A stretch of 64,000 bases of DNA. Source: Gremmenia infestans (taxonomy: Eukaryota > Ascomycota > Leotiomycetes > Helotiales > Hamatocanthoscyphaceae). The stretch is from positions 248,001 through 312,000 of the forward strand of contig JAFEVB010000005.1 of the NCBI GenBank assembly GCA_032629725.1, in the 5' to 3' direction. Of this stretch, positions 56,009 through 64,000 are shown piece after piece (position 1 is the stretch's first letter; every line of letters begins with the position of its first letter). A program made the position numbers and the translations under genes. The notes beneath the pieces are model-generated. The model was given only the letters and a program-made list of their open reading frames with translations. It searched no databases and was not told where the DNA came from.

Positions 56009-56803
56009 AAAAGTTGTTGCTTTCAATTTGCATGTTGGTTGGCACAGCCGCACGTTGGGTTGGCGGTTACGCTGTGGGATGTTGTTTCTTGTGATAGATT
56101 TGCACCAAACGACTGGGCGTGAGAGGCGTTCTGGCTGTGCGCAATGCTGCATTTAAGGGACTGCACACCAATTGAGCTGCTTCCTAAAGGAAATTTTTTT
56201 AATTGGTTCAATCGAGTGATATGTGACCCCGCAATGCCAGGTACAGATGTGATGTTTGATCGTCGTTCAATTGCCGTTGGCCACCTTATTCGACCTCCAT
56301 TTGCGGGCGTTTGCTTGGCGGTGAACGGGCATTTCATTGGATACTGCTCAGGACTTTCATCATTCTGAACACAACGTCAAGGCATATACTCTGCGCAGAT
56401 GCATGGAATCGGCTCCAGATATACGGGATTTGGTTACTGCAAGTAAGCATATGTGGCTGATTCCTCTGTACTTTTTATCTTTCACATCACATGCACTGTG
56501 ACCATTTAAGTAACCGTTGGGCCGCGTGTGATGTTCAGATATAGACTAAAAGCTGAACCTGTGCCCCTTATTGCTTACTATAGGATTCGCAAACTTCATG
56601 CATACTGGGGCGGTTTAGTGAGCTGACCGGTCTCGGGAGTGTGGGGTTGGAGGTTGAAGTTGGAGGTTGTATAAGAGGAGCGGTATATCCTCATCTTGCA
56701 AATAAAATTTCTCACTTGATCCTCAGGAGCTACTCACTTGCACCTCAAGCCTCATATTGACCTACATTCTAATTACTCCAAGTACTGAGCTGCCTCACAC
56801 AAC
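56009..56803. other. Intergenic, 795 bp
   Basis: 3' flank of LSG1 and promoter of the small secreted protein gene. A TATAAG box-like string at 56670-56675 lies 129 bp before that gene's ATG. Open frames near 56023-56368 are overlapping on both strands and unsupported. Confidence 0.45.
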
Positions 56804-57313
56804 ATGTATCTCACTCTGACACCTCCAACGGTGCTCACCATCTTAACCCTCTTCCAAATCTACCCCACCTTCGCTCTTCCAACTACTTCCCTGACCACCC
56901 GAGTCACCTCGTCCTTGCATGCCTGCTCGGTCTTCGTCCAACGCTGGGACTCCAACGCGTTCGACGTCGCTTACTATTCCGCAGCTCCAACCTCGGATTG
57001 GACATGGGACTATCCATACCAAACCAACTTCTGGAACCAAGAGTCCGAAGAAGACGAATCGTCCGCCCAAGGTAGCCAATTGGTCCCATGGCAGGTCGGT
57101 TCGAACGTCTTATACATCACCAATACCGCCAATCCCGTTACGAACGATGCCCCGGGCGGTCATGAAGATCCGGGGGAGTTGAGTTTTTCGTGGGGATCCG
57201 ATACATTTAATTCATCGTCCTGTTTGGTGGCTCCGGTGGGCGAGGACTGGAAGATTGGAGGCGCGACGAGGTACCAGTGCACTTTTCAGTGTGACGTTGA
57301 TGTTGCTTCGTGA
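56804..57313 (+). CDS. Small secreted protein, unrecognised
   Basis: An intronless 169-residue protein. Residues 1-24 form a signal peptide (MYLTLTPPTVLTILTLFQIY, cleavage likely after TFA). The mature part is rich in Trp, Tyr, Ser and acidic residues and has four Cys (HACSV, SSSCL, YQCTFQC). No membrane segment follows the signal peptide and no GPI-type tail is present. The last quarter (DDWK.GG.TRYQC-like: EDWKIGGATRYQCTFQC) looks like the close of a small beta-sandwich, but I cannot name a family. The features fit a small secreted protein of plant-associated or saprophytic fungi; an effector role would be speculation. Confidence 0.72.
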   Translation: MYLTLTPPTVLTILTLFQIYPTFALPTTSLTTRVTSSLHACSVFVQRWDSNAFDVAYYSAAPTSDWTWDYPYQTNFWNQESEEDESSAQGSQLVPWQVGSNVLYITNTANPVTNDAPGGHEDPGELSFSWGSDTFNSSSCLVAPVGEDWKIGGATRYQCTFQCDVDVAS

Positions 57314-58374
57314 GAAGATATGTAGCTTGATACTTGGTTCAGTGGGAGTTGATGAACGGTGCATATGTATCTTGGGAAGGCGATCTCGACGATGGCTTGG
57401 TAGTGGCGTAAATGGGAATTTATCAAGAGGTGCATTTAGATATTGGAAAGACAATCTAGAAGACTTGTCACGGCGTTTGCAGGAATGAAATTGCTTTACA
57501 TCTTAATCTCAATATTCTTGTAAATAATGATGACTAATTCGCTTGAATGAAACCAAAGTAAATCACTATATCGTACTGCTTATTGTTAAACCTTGGTATT
57601 GGTCGAATGTCTTCCTCGCCGAGTGAAATTTGTCAGCCAAGCTATCAGATGATGAAATTCAAGAGAAGCCAAGAACAGGCAGACACTGGTTAAGTATGTG
57701 AAGCAACGAATGTGAAGACCTTTGAAAGCGTAGTAGAGAATGTTCTTAGTCCTAATCAAGCACACTCATCGTCTCCCATCCTCTAGTATTAAGTGGGAAC
57801 TTTTGGAGAGGGGCGCGCAGAGCACTCTTGTGCCACGCTTTTCGTGATAAATTGTACAATGTACACACTTCCAAGATAGGAGGGACTTGCCCACTGGAGA
57901 CTCATAAAATGATTTTGATTAAGACTGATCTTTTTAGCACTGAAAGAGGTTCTGTGGGCTTTTGATTGTCTGGCCTGTCAAGCCCGGGCCTGGTTGAAAG
58001 CTTCTGTAGCCCGAGGTGTAATACGCAGGCCTCGGCAACTGAGGGGCCAGAGTTGCAGAGCAATACTTAATGAATCAGAAGGAATAAGGGGTTGTGAATG
58101 GGGCGAGATCTCGTATGATTTATGTTGTCTGGGGGGTCGCGACTAATGAAGTGTCTTGAAAAAGAACCGAGGTCGACGATCCACGCCATGGCAGCCGCGG
58201 GTGGCACATTGCGGAGAACTATCCCTGTACTGTATGGGGGAAGCTAACAGGATACCTTCTAACGGCCTTCTTTCCTTCAAACTACTCAATTATTCGATTG
58301 TATTCCTGCTTTGCTCCTCGACAATAGAATCGAGAATCAAACTCTCTATTTGAACTGCCCACATACTAGCAGTC
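57314..58374. other. Intergenic, 1.06 kb
   Basis: 3' flank of the secreted-protein gene and promoter of the acyl-CoA dehydrogenase gene. I see nothing else. Confidence 0.5.
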
Positions 58375-59951
58375 ATGTCTGACAAGATCCCCCTCATCGT
58401 GAGAGATCCTTCCCTTCCTCGACTCTTGCCCCGCCTCCACATTTACTAACCAAACTCTTAGGCCGCCAACAGAGTTAGCGACAATGCAAAGAAGACCCTT
58501 GATCTGGTAAAGAAGTTTGTCAATGAAAGATGTATTCCGTAAGTTTCCCAAGCTACCTATCCAAGCATTGCCACCTAAGCTAATAATCTACAGAGCCGAT
58601 CCCGTACTTAATGCACAAATCGGTACAGGCCACGCCAGATGGGAAAGCCACCCTCCTATCATCGAAGAACTGAAGGCAGAGGCAAAGAAGTTGGGATTAT
58701 GGAACATGTTCTTGGCCAAGGGCCACTACAAGGAGTCGCCCGGTTTCACGAACCTCGAATACGGATTGATGGCGGAATACCTTGGGAAGTCAGTATGTGC
58801 ATCAGAGGCAGTCAACTGTGCTGCACCGGACACTGGAAATATGGAAGTGCTGGCAAAATATGGAAATGAGGCACAGAAGAAGCAATGGTTGACACCGTTG
58901 ATGAATGGAGAAATCCGTTCAGCGTTCTTGATGACAGAGCCGGATGTTGCTTCTTCGGATGCCAAGAATATCAGTTTGAGCATGAAGCAAGAGGGTGATG
59001 AGTGGGTTTTGAATGGCTCAGTAAGTTGCTTACTCAACAGCGAAGTGAACGGCGCTGATATACTGCAGAAATGGTGGTCTAGTGGTGCTGGTGACCCAAG
59101 ATGCAAGATTTATATTGTTATGGGCAAGAGTGATTCTACTAACAAGGATACATACAAGCAACAATCAGTAATCTTAGTTCCTGCTGGCACGCCTGGTATT
59201 ACTATTAACCGAATGCTGTCTGTTTACGGCTTCGATGACGCGCCCCACGGCCACGGCCATATCACATTTAAGGACGTTCGTGTACCAGCGACCAATATGG
59301 TTCTTGGCCCTGGTCGTGGTTTCGAGATTATTCAAGGTCGTCTGGGACCTGGCCGTATTCACCATGCTATGCGTGCTATTGGGGCTGTAAGTAAAGTTGT
59401 GTATTATATCGAAGATATGCTAATCATTATAGGCCGAGAAAGCTCTCGAGTGGATGCTCATGAGAATCAACGACCCAAAAAAGAAGCCATTTGGCAAGAA
59501 CTTGAGAGAACATGGTGTGATACTGGAGTGGGTAGCCAAGGCACGTGTTGAAATCGATGCTGCTCGTCTCATCGTCTGCAATGCCGCCATCACTATCGAT
59601 GAGCTGGGAACCAAGGGAGCATTGACTGAGATTGCCGAGGCCAAGGTCTTCGTTCCCCGAGTCACCCTTGAAGTCATCGACAAAGCAGTCCAAGCGTTCG
59701 GAGGAGCTGGTGTTTCCCAGGACACACCCCTGGCTAACATGTGGGCCAATTCACGAACATTGAGGATTGTTGATGGTCCAGATGAGGTTCATCTTCAACA
59801 GATGGGACGCAATGAGAACAGGCAAAATGGTGCGGCAGCTGCTGCTAATATCGCGAAGCAGGCAGAGATCACTAAGCAGCTGTTTGCGCAGTACAAGATC
59901 CAGCCATCGCAGATCGGAGACCAGATCAAGAACACGCGGTCAAAATTGTAG
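58375..59951 (+). CDS. Acyl-CoA dehydrogenase, peroxisomal (ends in SKL)
   Basis: Five exons, 58375-58398, 58462-58538, 58594-59020, 59069-59386 and 59433-59951, encode 454 residues. The first exon is 8 codons (MSDKIPLI). The ACAD fold resembles the ACAD10/11 group: WNMFLAKGHYKESPGFTNLEYGLMAEYLG, CAAPDTGNMEVLAKYG, FLMTEPDVASSDAKNI (FAD/substrate site), GSKWWSSGAGDPRC (across intron 3), GPGRGFEIIQGRLGPGRIHHAMR, and QAFGGAGVSQDTPLA with LRIVDGPDEVH near the end. The C-terminus NTRSKL is a classical PTS1 signal. Peroxisomal acyl-CoA dehydrogenases are known in filamentous fungi, where they replace or join acyl-CoA oxidase. Intron 3 (59021-59068) is 48 nt, stop-free and in frame. Confidence 0.93.
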
Positions 59952-60295
59952 ACTTATGTTTCAGAAATTGTAGTTATTTAAAATGATTGGCACTTGGATC
60001 TTCTTATTCATTTGTCTCATATTGCAGTGTGAATGCTGTGACAGAAATGTGCTGTTCGTGAGTCACTTGGATGGTCGCCTGTTTTGGTCATCGTCGTCGC
60101 CTAGCAACCGCGGCTTTATTTACATGGACCTGGTGGACCGACCTACATCATCTTTTTACTAAAACCATACAAGTACTGAAACTCGTCTTCCATAACTTCC
60201 TTCCCCAAACACCATCAATTGAACCTCAGCTTCAATCCTCTCTCAATACAAATCACCTACACTCAACCTACCACAAAATCCAAAGCAATCTCGAT
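59952..60295. other. Intergenic, 344 bp
   Basis: 3' flank of the dehydrogenase and leader/promoter of the Spo12-like gene. An in-frame ATG at 60071 would add 75 atypical residues to the Spo12-like protein and is not favoured. Confidence 0.5.
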
Positions 60296-60771
60296 ATGTC
60301 TTCCAACGTTCTCGCCGATAAGGACATCAATGCCTCTGCCACTGGTGCACCTGCAGACGGAGCTGTGAAGGATGTTAAGAGCATGGAATACCATCGCCAG
60401 GTCCTGCAAAGCAAGCTTGAAGACGGACAGTATGTATTCCTATTTCCGCGCCCGCCACGACGGCCCCTCTTCGAATCCAGGTCCAATTGCTAATCAATCC
60501 ACCATAGAGGAAAGCAAACATACGTCTCACCTTCCGACAACATCATGAGCCCTTGCACTGCGAAGCTGAGCGCCTACAGGAGTAAGCAAGTTGGAAAGTA
60601 AGTAGATCAGCTGTTTGCCATTGCACAAACTTCACATCTAACAAAACAATCAGAGCCAAGCCCAAGTCCCTCTTCGCAAAGACTTCAGCCAAGAACCTAG
60701 GAGCCGGCGGAAACATGTTCGGCGGCCAGATTCCACGCACAAACAGCGAAAAGAAAGATGGCCAACAATAG
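60296..60771 (+). CDS. SPO12: Spo12-like cell-cycle protein
   Basis: Three exons, 60296-60429, 60508-60597 and 60654-60771, encode 113 residues. The conserved Spo12 core (PF05032) is SPSDNIMSPCTAKLSAYRSK followed by QVGKAKPKSLFAKTSAKNLG, assembled across intron 2. Both introns have GTATGT or GTAAGT donors. The N-terminus is Ser/Ala/Asp-rich and probably disordered. In yeast Spo12 belongs to the FEAR network that frees Cdc14 in early anaphase; the SPCTAKL motif holds the phosphorylated serine. The single-exon frames here would miss the core, so the splice model matters. Confidence 0.88.
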
Positions 60772-61212
60772 ACGACTATTAGCGGGAGGAGTGTACGATA
60801 ATTACGACGGTGCAGCGGACGGTTCGATTATTTCTTCACATCACCTTTCCCTTTGTTTTGCACCAACAAAACACATTACACAATTCGCCATTACGATTTC
60901 GGCCCAGTAGGTATACTTAGGAGATATGGGACGGACGCCTTTACATTCTGATCCTCGGTGGTTCAATGGGTATTTGGTTATGATGGAGCGCTTGGACATG
61001 AACGCTGGCGACTCTTGGGTTGTATGACATGGAGGATAATGGCGTTTTTGGTATACATGCGTTAATTATCATCAAGACCACTGTCTCGCAAAGGGCGTTG
61101 ATAGAGACAAATGACAATAACTTTCTACGGCTTTCGCCTTCACTGGGTCCATCAATGTGATAGCTCGGCCAAGTTATTCCATGCTTAAATTCACCCAAAT
61201 TCCTCCCTATAT
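60772..61212. other. Intergenic between convergent genes, 441 bp
   Basis: 3' flanks of SPO12 (+) and RBG2 (-). A possible extra 3' intron of RBG2 (GTAAGT at 61224-61229, minus strand) would lead into this stretch; I could not place its acceptor. Confidence 0.45.
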
Positions 61213-62674
61213 CTAAGCTCTCCAATTACTTACTATTGAAACGACATCCTCATCCGCCACGACATGTCCCAAACCCACCCTCTGGGGCACATGTCTAGCA
61301 CTCGCTCCCCAAACCAACGCATACTTAAATGTATCCTTCAAACTCCTATGAATCTGATCACAAACATCCTCAATCGAGCTCTTATTCCTTACAATCAGCG
61401 CCTCGCTGAAATCCGGATCCACTCCTTTCCGCTTCGTATAGATTCGAATCAGTCTCAACTCGGTCCAGCATCTCTCCACTACGTCCTGAATACCCAGATC
61501 CAGTTCACAGCTCATGACGACCGTATTATCTTCCCTCGCCAACTTGTCTAGAAAGTCGAGCGATACGGAGTCGATCTTGTTGTAGACGTACAAGCACTTG
61601 ATGTACTTCCGGTGGTCTTTCATGATGACATCGATAAAGTCATCAACGGTCACATTCTCGTCCCGGACTAGAACCTCGCAGTTCAGAATCTTGTAGTCGC
61701 GCAAGATGTTGTACACCATTTTCTGGTCGATGTGCTTGGGTGGTGTCTGGAAGGTGATTTTCATGCCGCCGGCTGTTTTGGGCTTCAGGTAGATATTCCT
61801 ATTCTCGTCAATCAGCATTTCCACTTCTTTCAACCTCTACCTAATCAAACCTGCAAACACGTAGGAAATACAACTAAAGGGAATAAATACGTACGGCGGT
61901 TCCCTATTCAACCTAATCCCCACCGCCTCTAACTCAGCCTCCAACAACGCCCTCTGCTCCGCCTTCTTCGACGCATCCAGAATCATCAAGATCAAATCAC
62001 TCGTCTTCGCCGCGCTGATAACCTGCCTCCCTCTCCCCTTTCCCTCCGCAGCGCCCTCGATGATCCCCGGCAAATCCAAGATCTGGATCTCCGCACCGCC
62101 ATACTCAAGCACCCCGGGAATCGCCGTAAGCGTCGTGAACGAGTATGCCGCGACCTCTGATTTCGTCTTGGTGATTTTCGACAGGAACGTGGATTTCCCT
62201 ACAGACGGGAAGCCGACGAGCGCAATGCGTGCGTCGCCTGATTTCGAAACGTCGAAGCCAGCGCCGCCGCCACCGCCGGCTCCGGGGCCGGGTTCGAGGA
62301 GTTGGGCGCGGTAACGAGCGAGTTTACTGGGTGGGTTGTTAGTGAGGTAATAGATGGGGATAGCGGAGGAGATGAATGAACGAACCCTTTGAGGAGACCG
62401 AGATGGTATTCTGGTTTATATGATATTAGTCCTGGTCACGTGGTCTATAATTGAAGACTCTGCGCGTACCGGTTGCCTTGTTCTCTAAGAGCGAGTTAGT
62501 AAATGTTATTTTCAAAACGAGGTTTGATGTGATATTCTGGCGAGGGGGTAGCGCTCACTCTGTGTCCTCCGCATCTCATCCTCGATCCTGTTTATCGCAT
62601 GAGCTCATATTCATATTCCAGCGCCGACTTTATATCATAACTTACTCCTTGATCTTTTCCGTGATATTCACCAT
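61213..62674 (-). CDS. RBG2: Rbg2/DRG2-type developmentally regulated GTPase
   Basis: Six exons (62646-62674, 62559-62587, 62470-62484, 62386-62410, 61895-62326, 61213-61798) give 371 residues. The first four exons are 29, 29, 15 and 25 nt and together spell MVNITEKIKEIEDEMRRTQK, then NKATEYHLGLLKG, exactly the family N-terminus. The OBG/DRG GTPase follows: G1 GFPSVGKST (about 72-80), DLPGIIEGAAEGKGRGRQ (G3), and NKID (G4) in YVYNKIDSVSL. The C-terminal TGS domain is ALIVRNKSSIEDVCDQIHRSL...FKYALVWGASARHVPQRVGL. The LRDYKILNCEVLVRDENVTVDDFIDV block groups it with DRG2, not DRG1. Partner in yeast: Gir2; role: translation on stalled ribosomes. The last residues (SNWRA) are unusual and may reflect an unplaced final intron at a GTAAGT. 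Confidence 0.9.
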
Positions 62675-62943
62675 CTTTGCGGTATTTCAGATAGCAAGAT
62701 AAATATTCGACACTCCTAAAAGGATTGCTTGACTTAAAGAGTTTTGGATAGCATATGCTTTCAGAAATCGTCTTCACGTGTGCGGTGAATGGCCGCAAAT
62801 TTCACCACGCTAACCTGTTCGGGTAAGTTTTCCAACGACATCTCACTCGAGACACAATGATGAATTATTGAAGCTCGTTCCATTCATGATGATATCCTAT
62901 ATACGCCAGAAGGCATTGACCAAACTCCGTTCCATATCATTAC

Positions 62944-64000
62944 TCAAACTGCTGTGAATCCCAATCTCCCAAACAAACTGTCCATCGCAACCCATTGTCT
63001 GCCACATTTATCAAGATACTTTTCCACAACACTCTTCAGAGTGTTGAACTTTACACGATTATGCTCCGCAAGAGCCATGACTTTTTCTATGCTTTAGTTA
63101 GCTTTGGTCCTTGCAGAAGCGAATGATGTGCTTACCTTTATCTGTACCCTTCGCAGCAATCTTAGCCTTATCCACATCGAATAGAGATGCAAAGTACAGA
63201 AGCTGATTGTAAATCATTTTCTCCGTATACTCGTACCGCATCCTCCCCAAACATCCATGACCAAGTCCCTTAGGGCCCAAGCATCGGTGACCATAGACGC
63301 TCATCTGTCTTGTCCGATTACCGCAAGCCTGATCATCACAGACCATCCATCCTTCGTAGTACTTGCTCGTCTGCTGGCGGATTTCATGCTCAAGCTGCGC
63401 CAGAACTGATATGTTTGACAAGGTATATCCGCAACGGCAGGTGATCCCAGATGGAGAGCATATTTCCATACTTTCAACAAGCCCCTCGAAGCCAAAAGCT
63501 CCCTTGCATTTTCTGCAGTGAAGGGTCAGGCGAGAAGCGTCCTTGAAGCGGACTACATCTTCAATCTGACTTTCCAGAGGATGGATCTCAGTCTCGTTGC
63601 CGCCATTCGAGTTGGTGTTAGTGATGGCGTACTTCCGGGCATCAAGCCCAAGGCAATCCGCGAGACGGACGGTATCAGTACCGGAAATATTTGCGCACAG
63701 ACGTTCAACTGGGGGGAAGATCTGTTTGTACAAGTACCATTCGACATCCGGCTTCAAACCCGAATCTGTTTTGGAAACATCTTGAGGCGTGTATGAACGC
63801 TTTGCGGCATTGTCAGACGTACTCTTGCCGTCCCCCGTCACGATATATGCAATGACATCGTCTTTTCGCACATTTTTGCCTCTTGAAAGTTCACGCAAAG
63901 CAACCTGAACTTGCGGCATCCCATCTGCGTTGGGATAATCTTTAGGTGCCTTTCCAAGCTTTGTGTAGATCGTGTATTTGTGGGTCGGCACAGCGTTCTC
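62944..64000 (-). CDS. POL1: DNA polymerase alpha catalytic subunit, C-terminal part
   Basis: The gene enters from the right edge and its 5' portion is outside the window. Exons seen: 63136-64000 (partial) and 62944-63086, joined by a GTAAGC...GCTAACTAAAGCATAG intron. The text is the end of the family-B polymerase domain (HKYTIYTKLGKAPKDYP, SRGKNVRKDDVIAYIV, DVEWYLYKQIFPPVERLC). The two zinc modules of the C-terminal domain follow (CRKCKGAFGFEG...CSPSGITCRCGY; CDDQACGNRT...HRCLG...GCLGRM), which bind the B subunit. The second exon adds HNRVKFNTLKSVVEKYLDKC and ends LGFTAV. This is the replicative primer-extending polymerase of the primosome. Confidence 0.94.

Noticed and set aside
60071..60298. 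N-terminal extension of the Spo12-like protein from an upstream ATG
   Set aside because: The added residues are atypical (leader-like, Trp/His-rich) and the family protein starts near the MSSN methionine.
1..64000. CRISPR array, operon, insertion sequence or bacterial origin of the DNA
   Set aside because: No regularly spaced repeats; genes are spliced with fungal introns and placed on both strands; no transposase or reverse transcriptase motif was seen.

Overview
The window looks like nuclear DNA of a filamentous ascomycete (Pezizomycotina; a leotiomycete-like fungus is my guess from protein flavour only). The evidence is short introns of about 45-120 nt with GTANGT donors and CTAAC/CTGAC branch sites, genes on both strands without operons, a HET-domain gene relic, fungal-type families (Sac3, Lsg1, Ltv1, Tof1, Rbg2, Spo12, Aquarius/Cwf11, LON-RING protein) and long AT/GC-mixed intergenic stretches. 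All exon models were built by hand from reading frame, splice sites and family knowledge; each model closes to an exact multiple of three.

Layout. 1-2.4 kb: decayed sedolisin (S53 peptidase) gene running off the left edge. 3.1-4.2 kb: GNAT acetyltransferase whose C-terminal 40 residues are tandemly duplicated. 4.8-5.8 kb: N-terminal protein methyltransferase. 6.1-9.8 kb: Tof1/Timeless fork-protection factor, divergent from a mitochondrial-type 3-hydroxyacyl-CoA dehydrogenase (10.1-11.2 kb). 11.9-14.1 kb: homeodomain regulator, followed upstream by an 8.6-kb gene-free stretch (14.1-22.6 kb) that holds two tRNA-like relics. 22.7-27.2 kb: Aquarius-type helicase, head-to-head with the THO-complex subunit Hpr1/THOC1 (27.5-29.6 kb). 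29.8-34.3 kb: an old yellow enzyme, a deaminase with a signal peptide, and a PuuE-type allantoinase/polysaccharide-deacetylase-fold protein. 37.4-41.1 kb: an unrecognised acidic-tailed protein and an F-box protein. 43.2-44.9 kb: LON-RING ubiquitin ligase-like protein. 45.7-46.7 kb: HET-domain pseudogene. 47.3-51.8 kb: Sac3 (TREX-2). 52.4-56.0 kb: Ltv1 and Lsg1 head-to-head. 56.8-57.3 kb: small secreted protein. 58.4-60.0 kb: acyl-CoA dehydrogenase ending in SKL. 60.3-60.8 kb: Spo12-like protein. 61.2-62.7 kb: Rbg2/DRG2 GTPase with very short internal exons. 62.9-64.0 kb: C-terminal end of DNA polymerase alpha, running off the right edge.

How the genes relate. Most are housekeeping genes. Two divergent pairs share both a promoter interval and a cellular task: Aquarius/THOC1 (splicing, mRNP assembly, R-loop control) and Ltv1/Lsg1 (late 40S and 60S maturation). 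Sac3 adds mRNA export; Tof1 and Pol1 add replication. The accessory flavour is limited to the two pseudogenes, the secreted proteins and the 8.6-kb desert. I found no clear new multi-gene system. The most unusual items are the exact 40-residue duplication in the GNAT protein, the signal-peptide-bearing deaminase beside a PuuE-like gene, and the tRNA-like pair.
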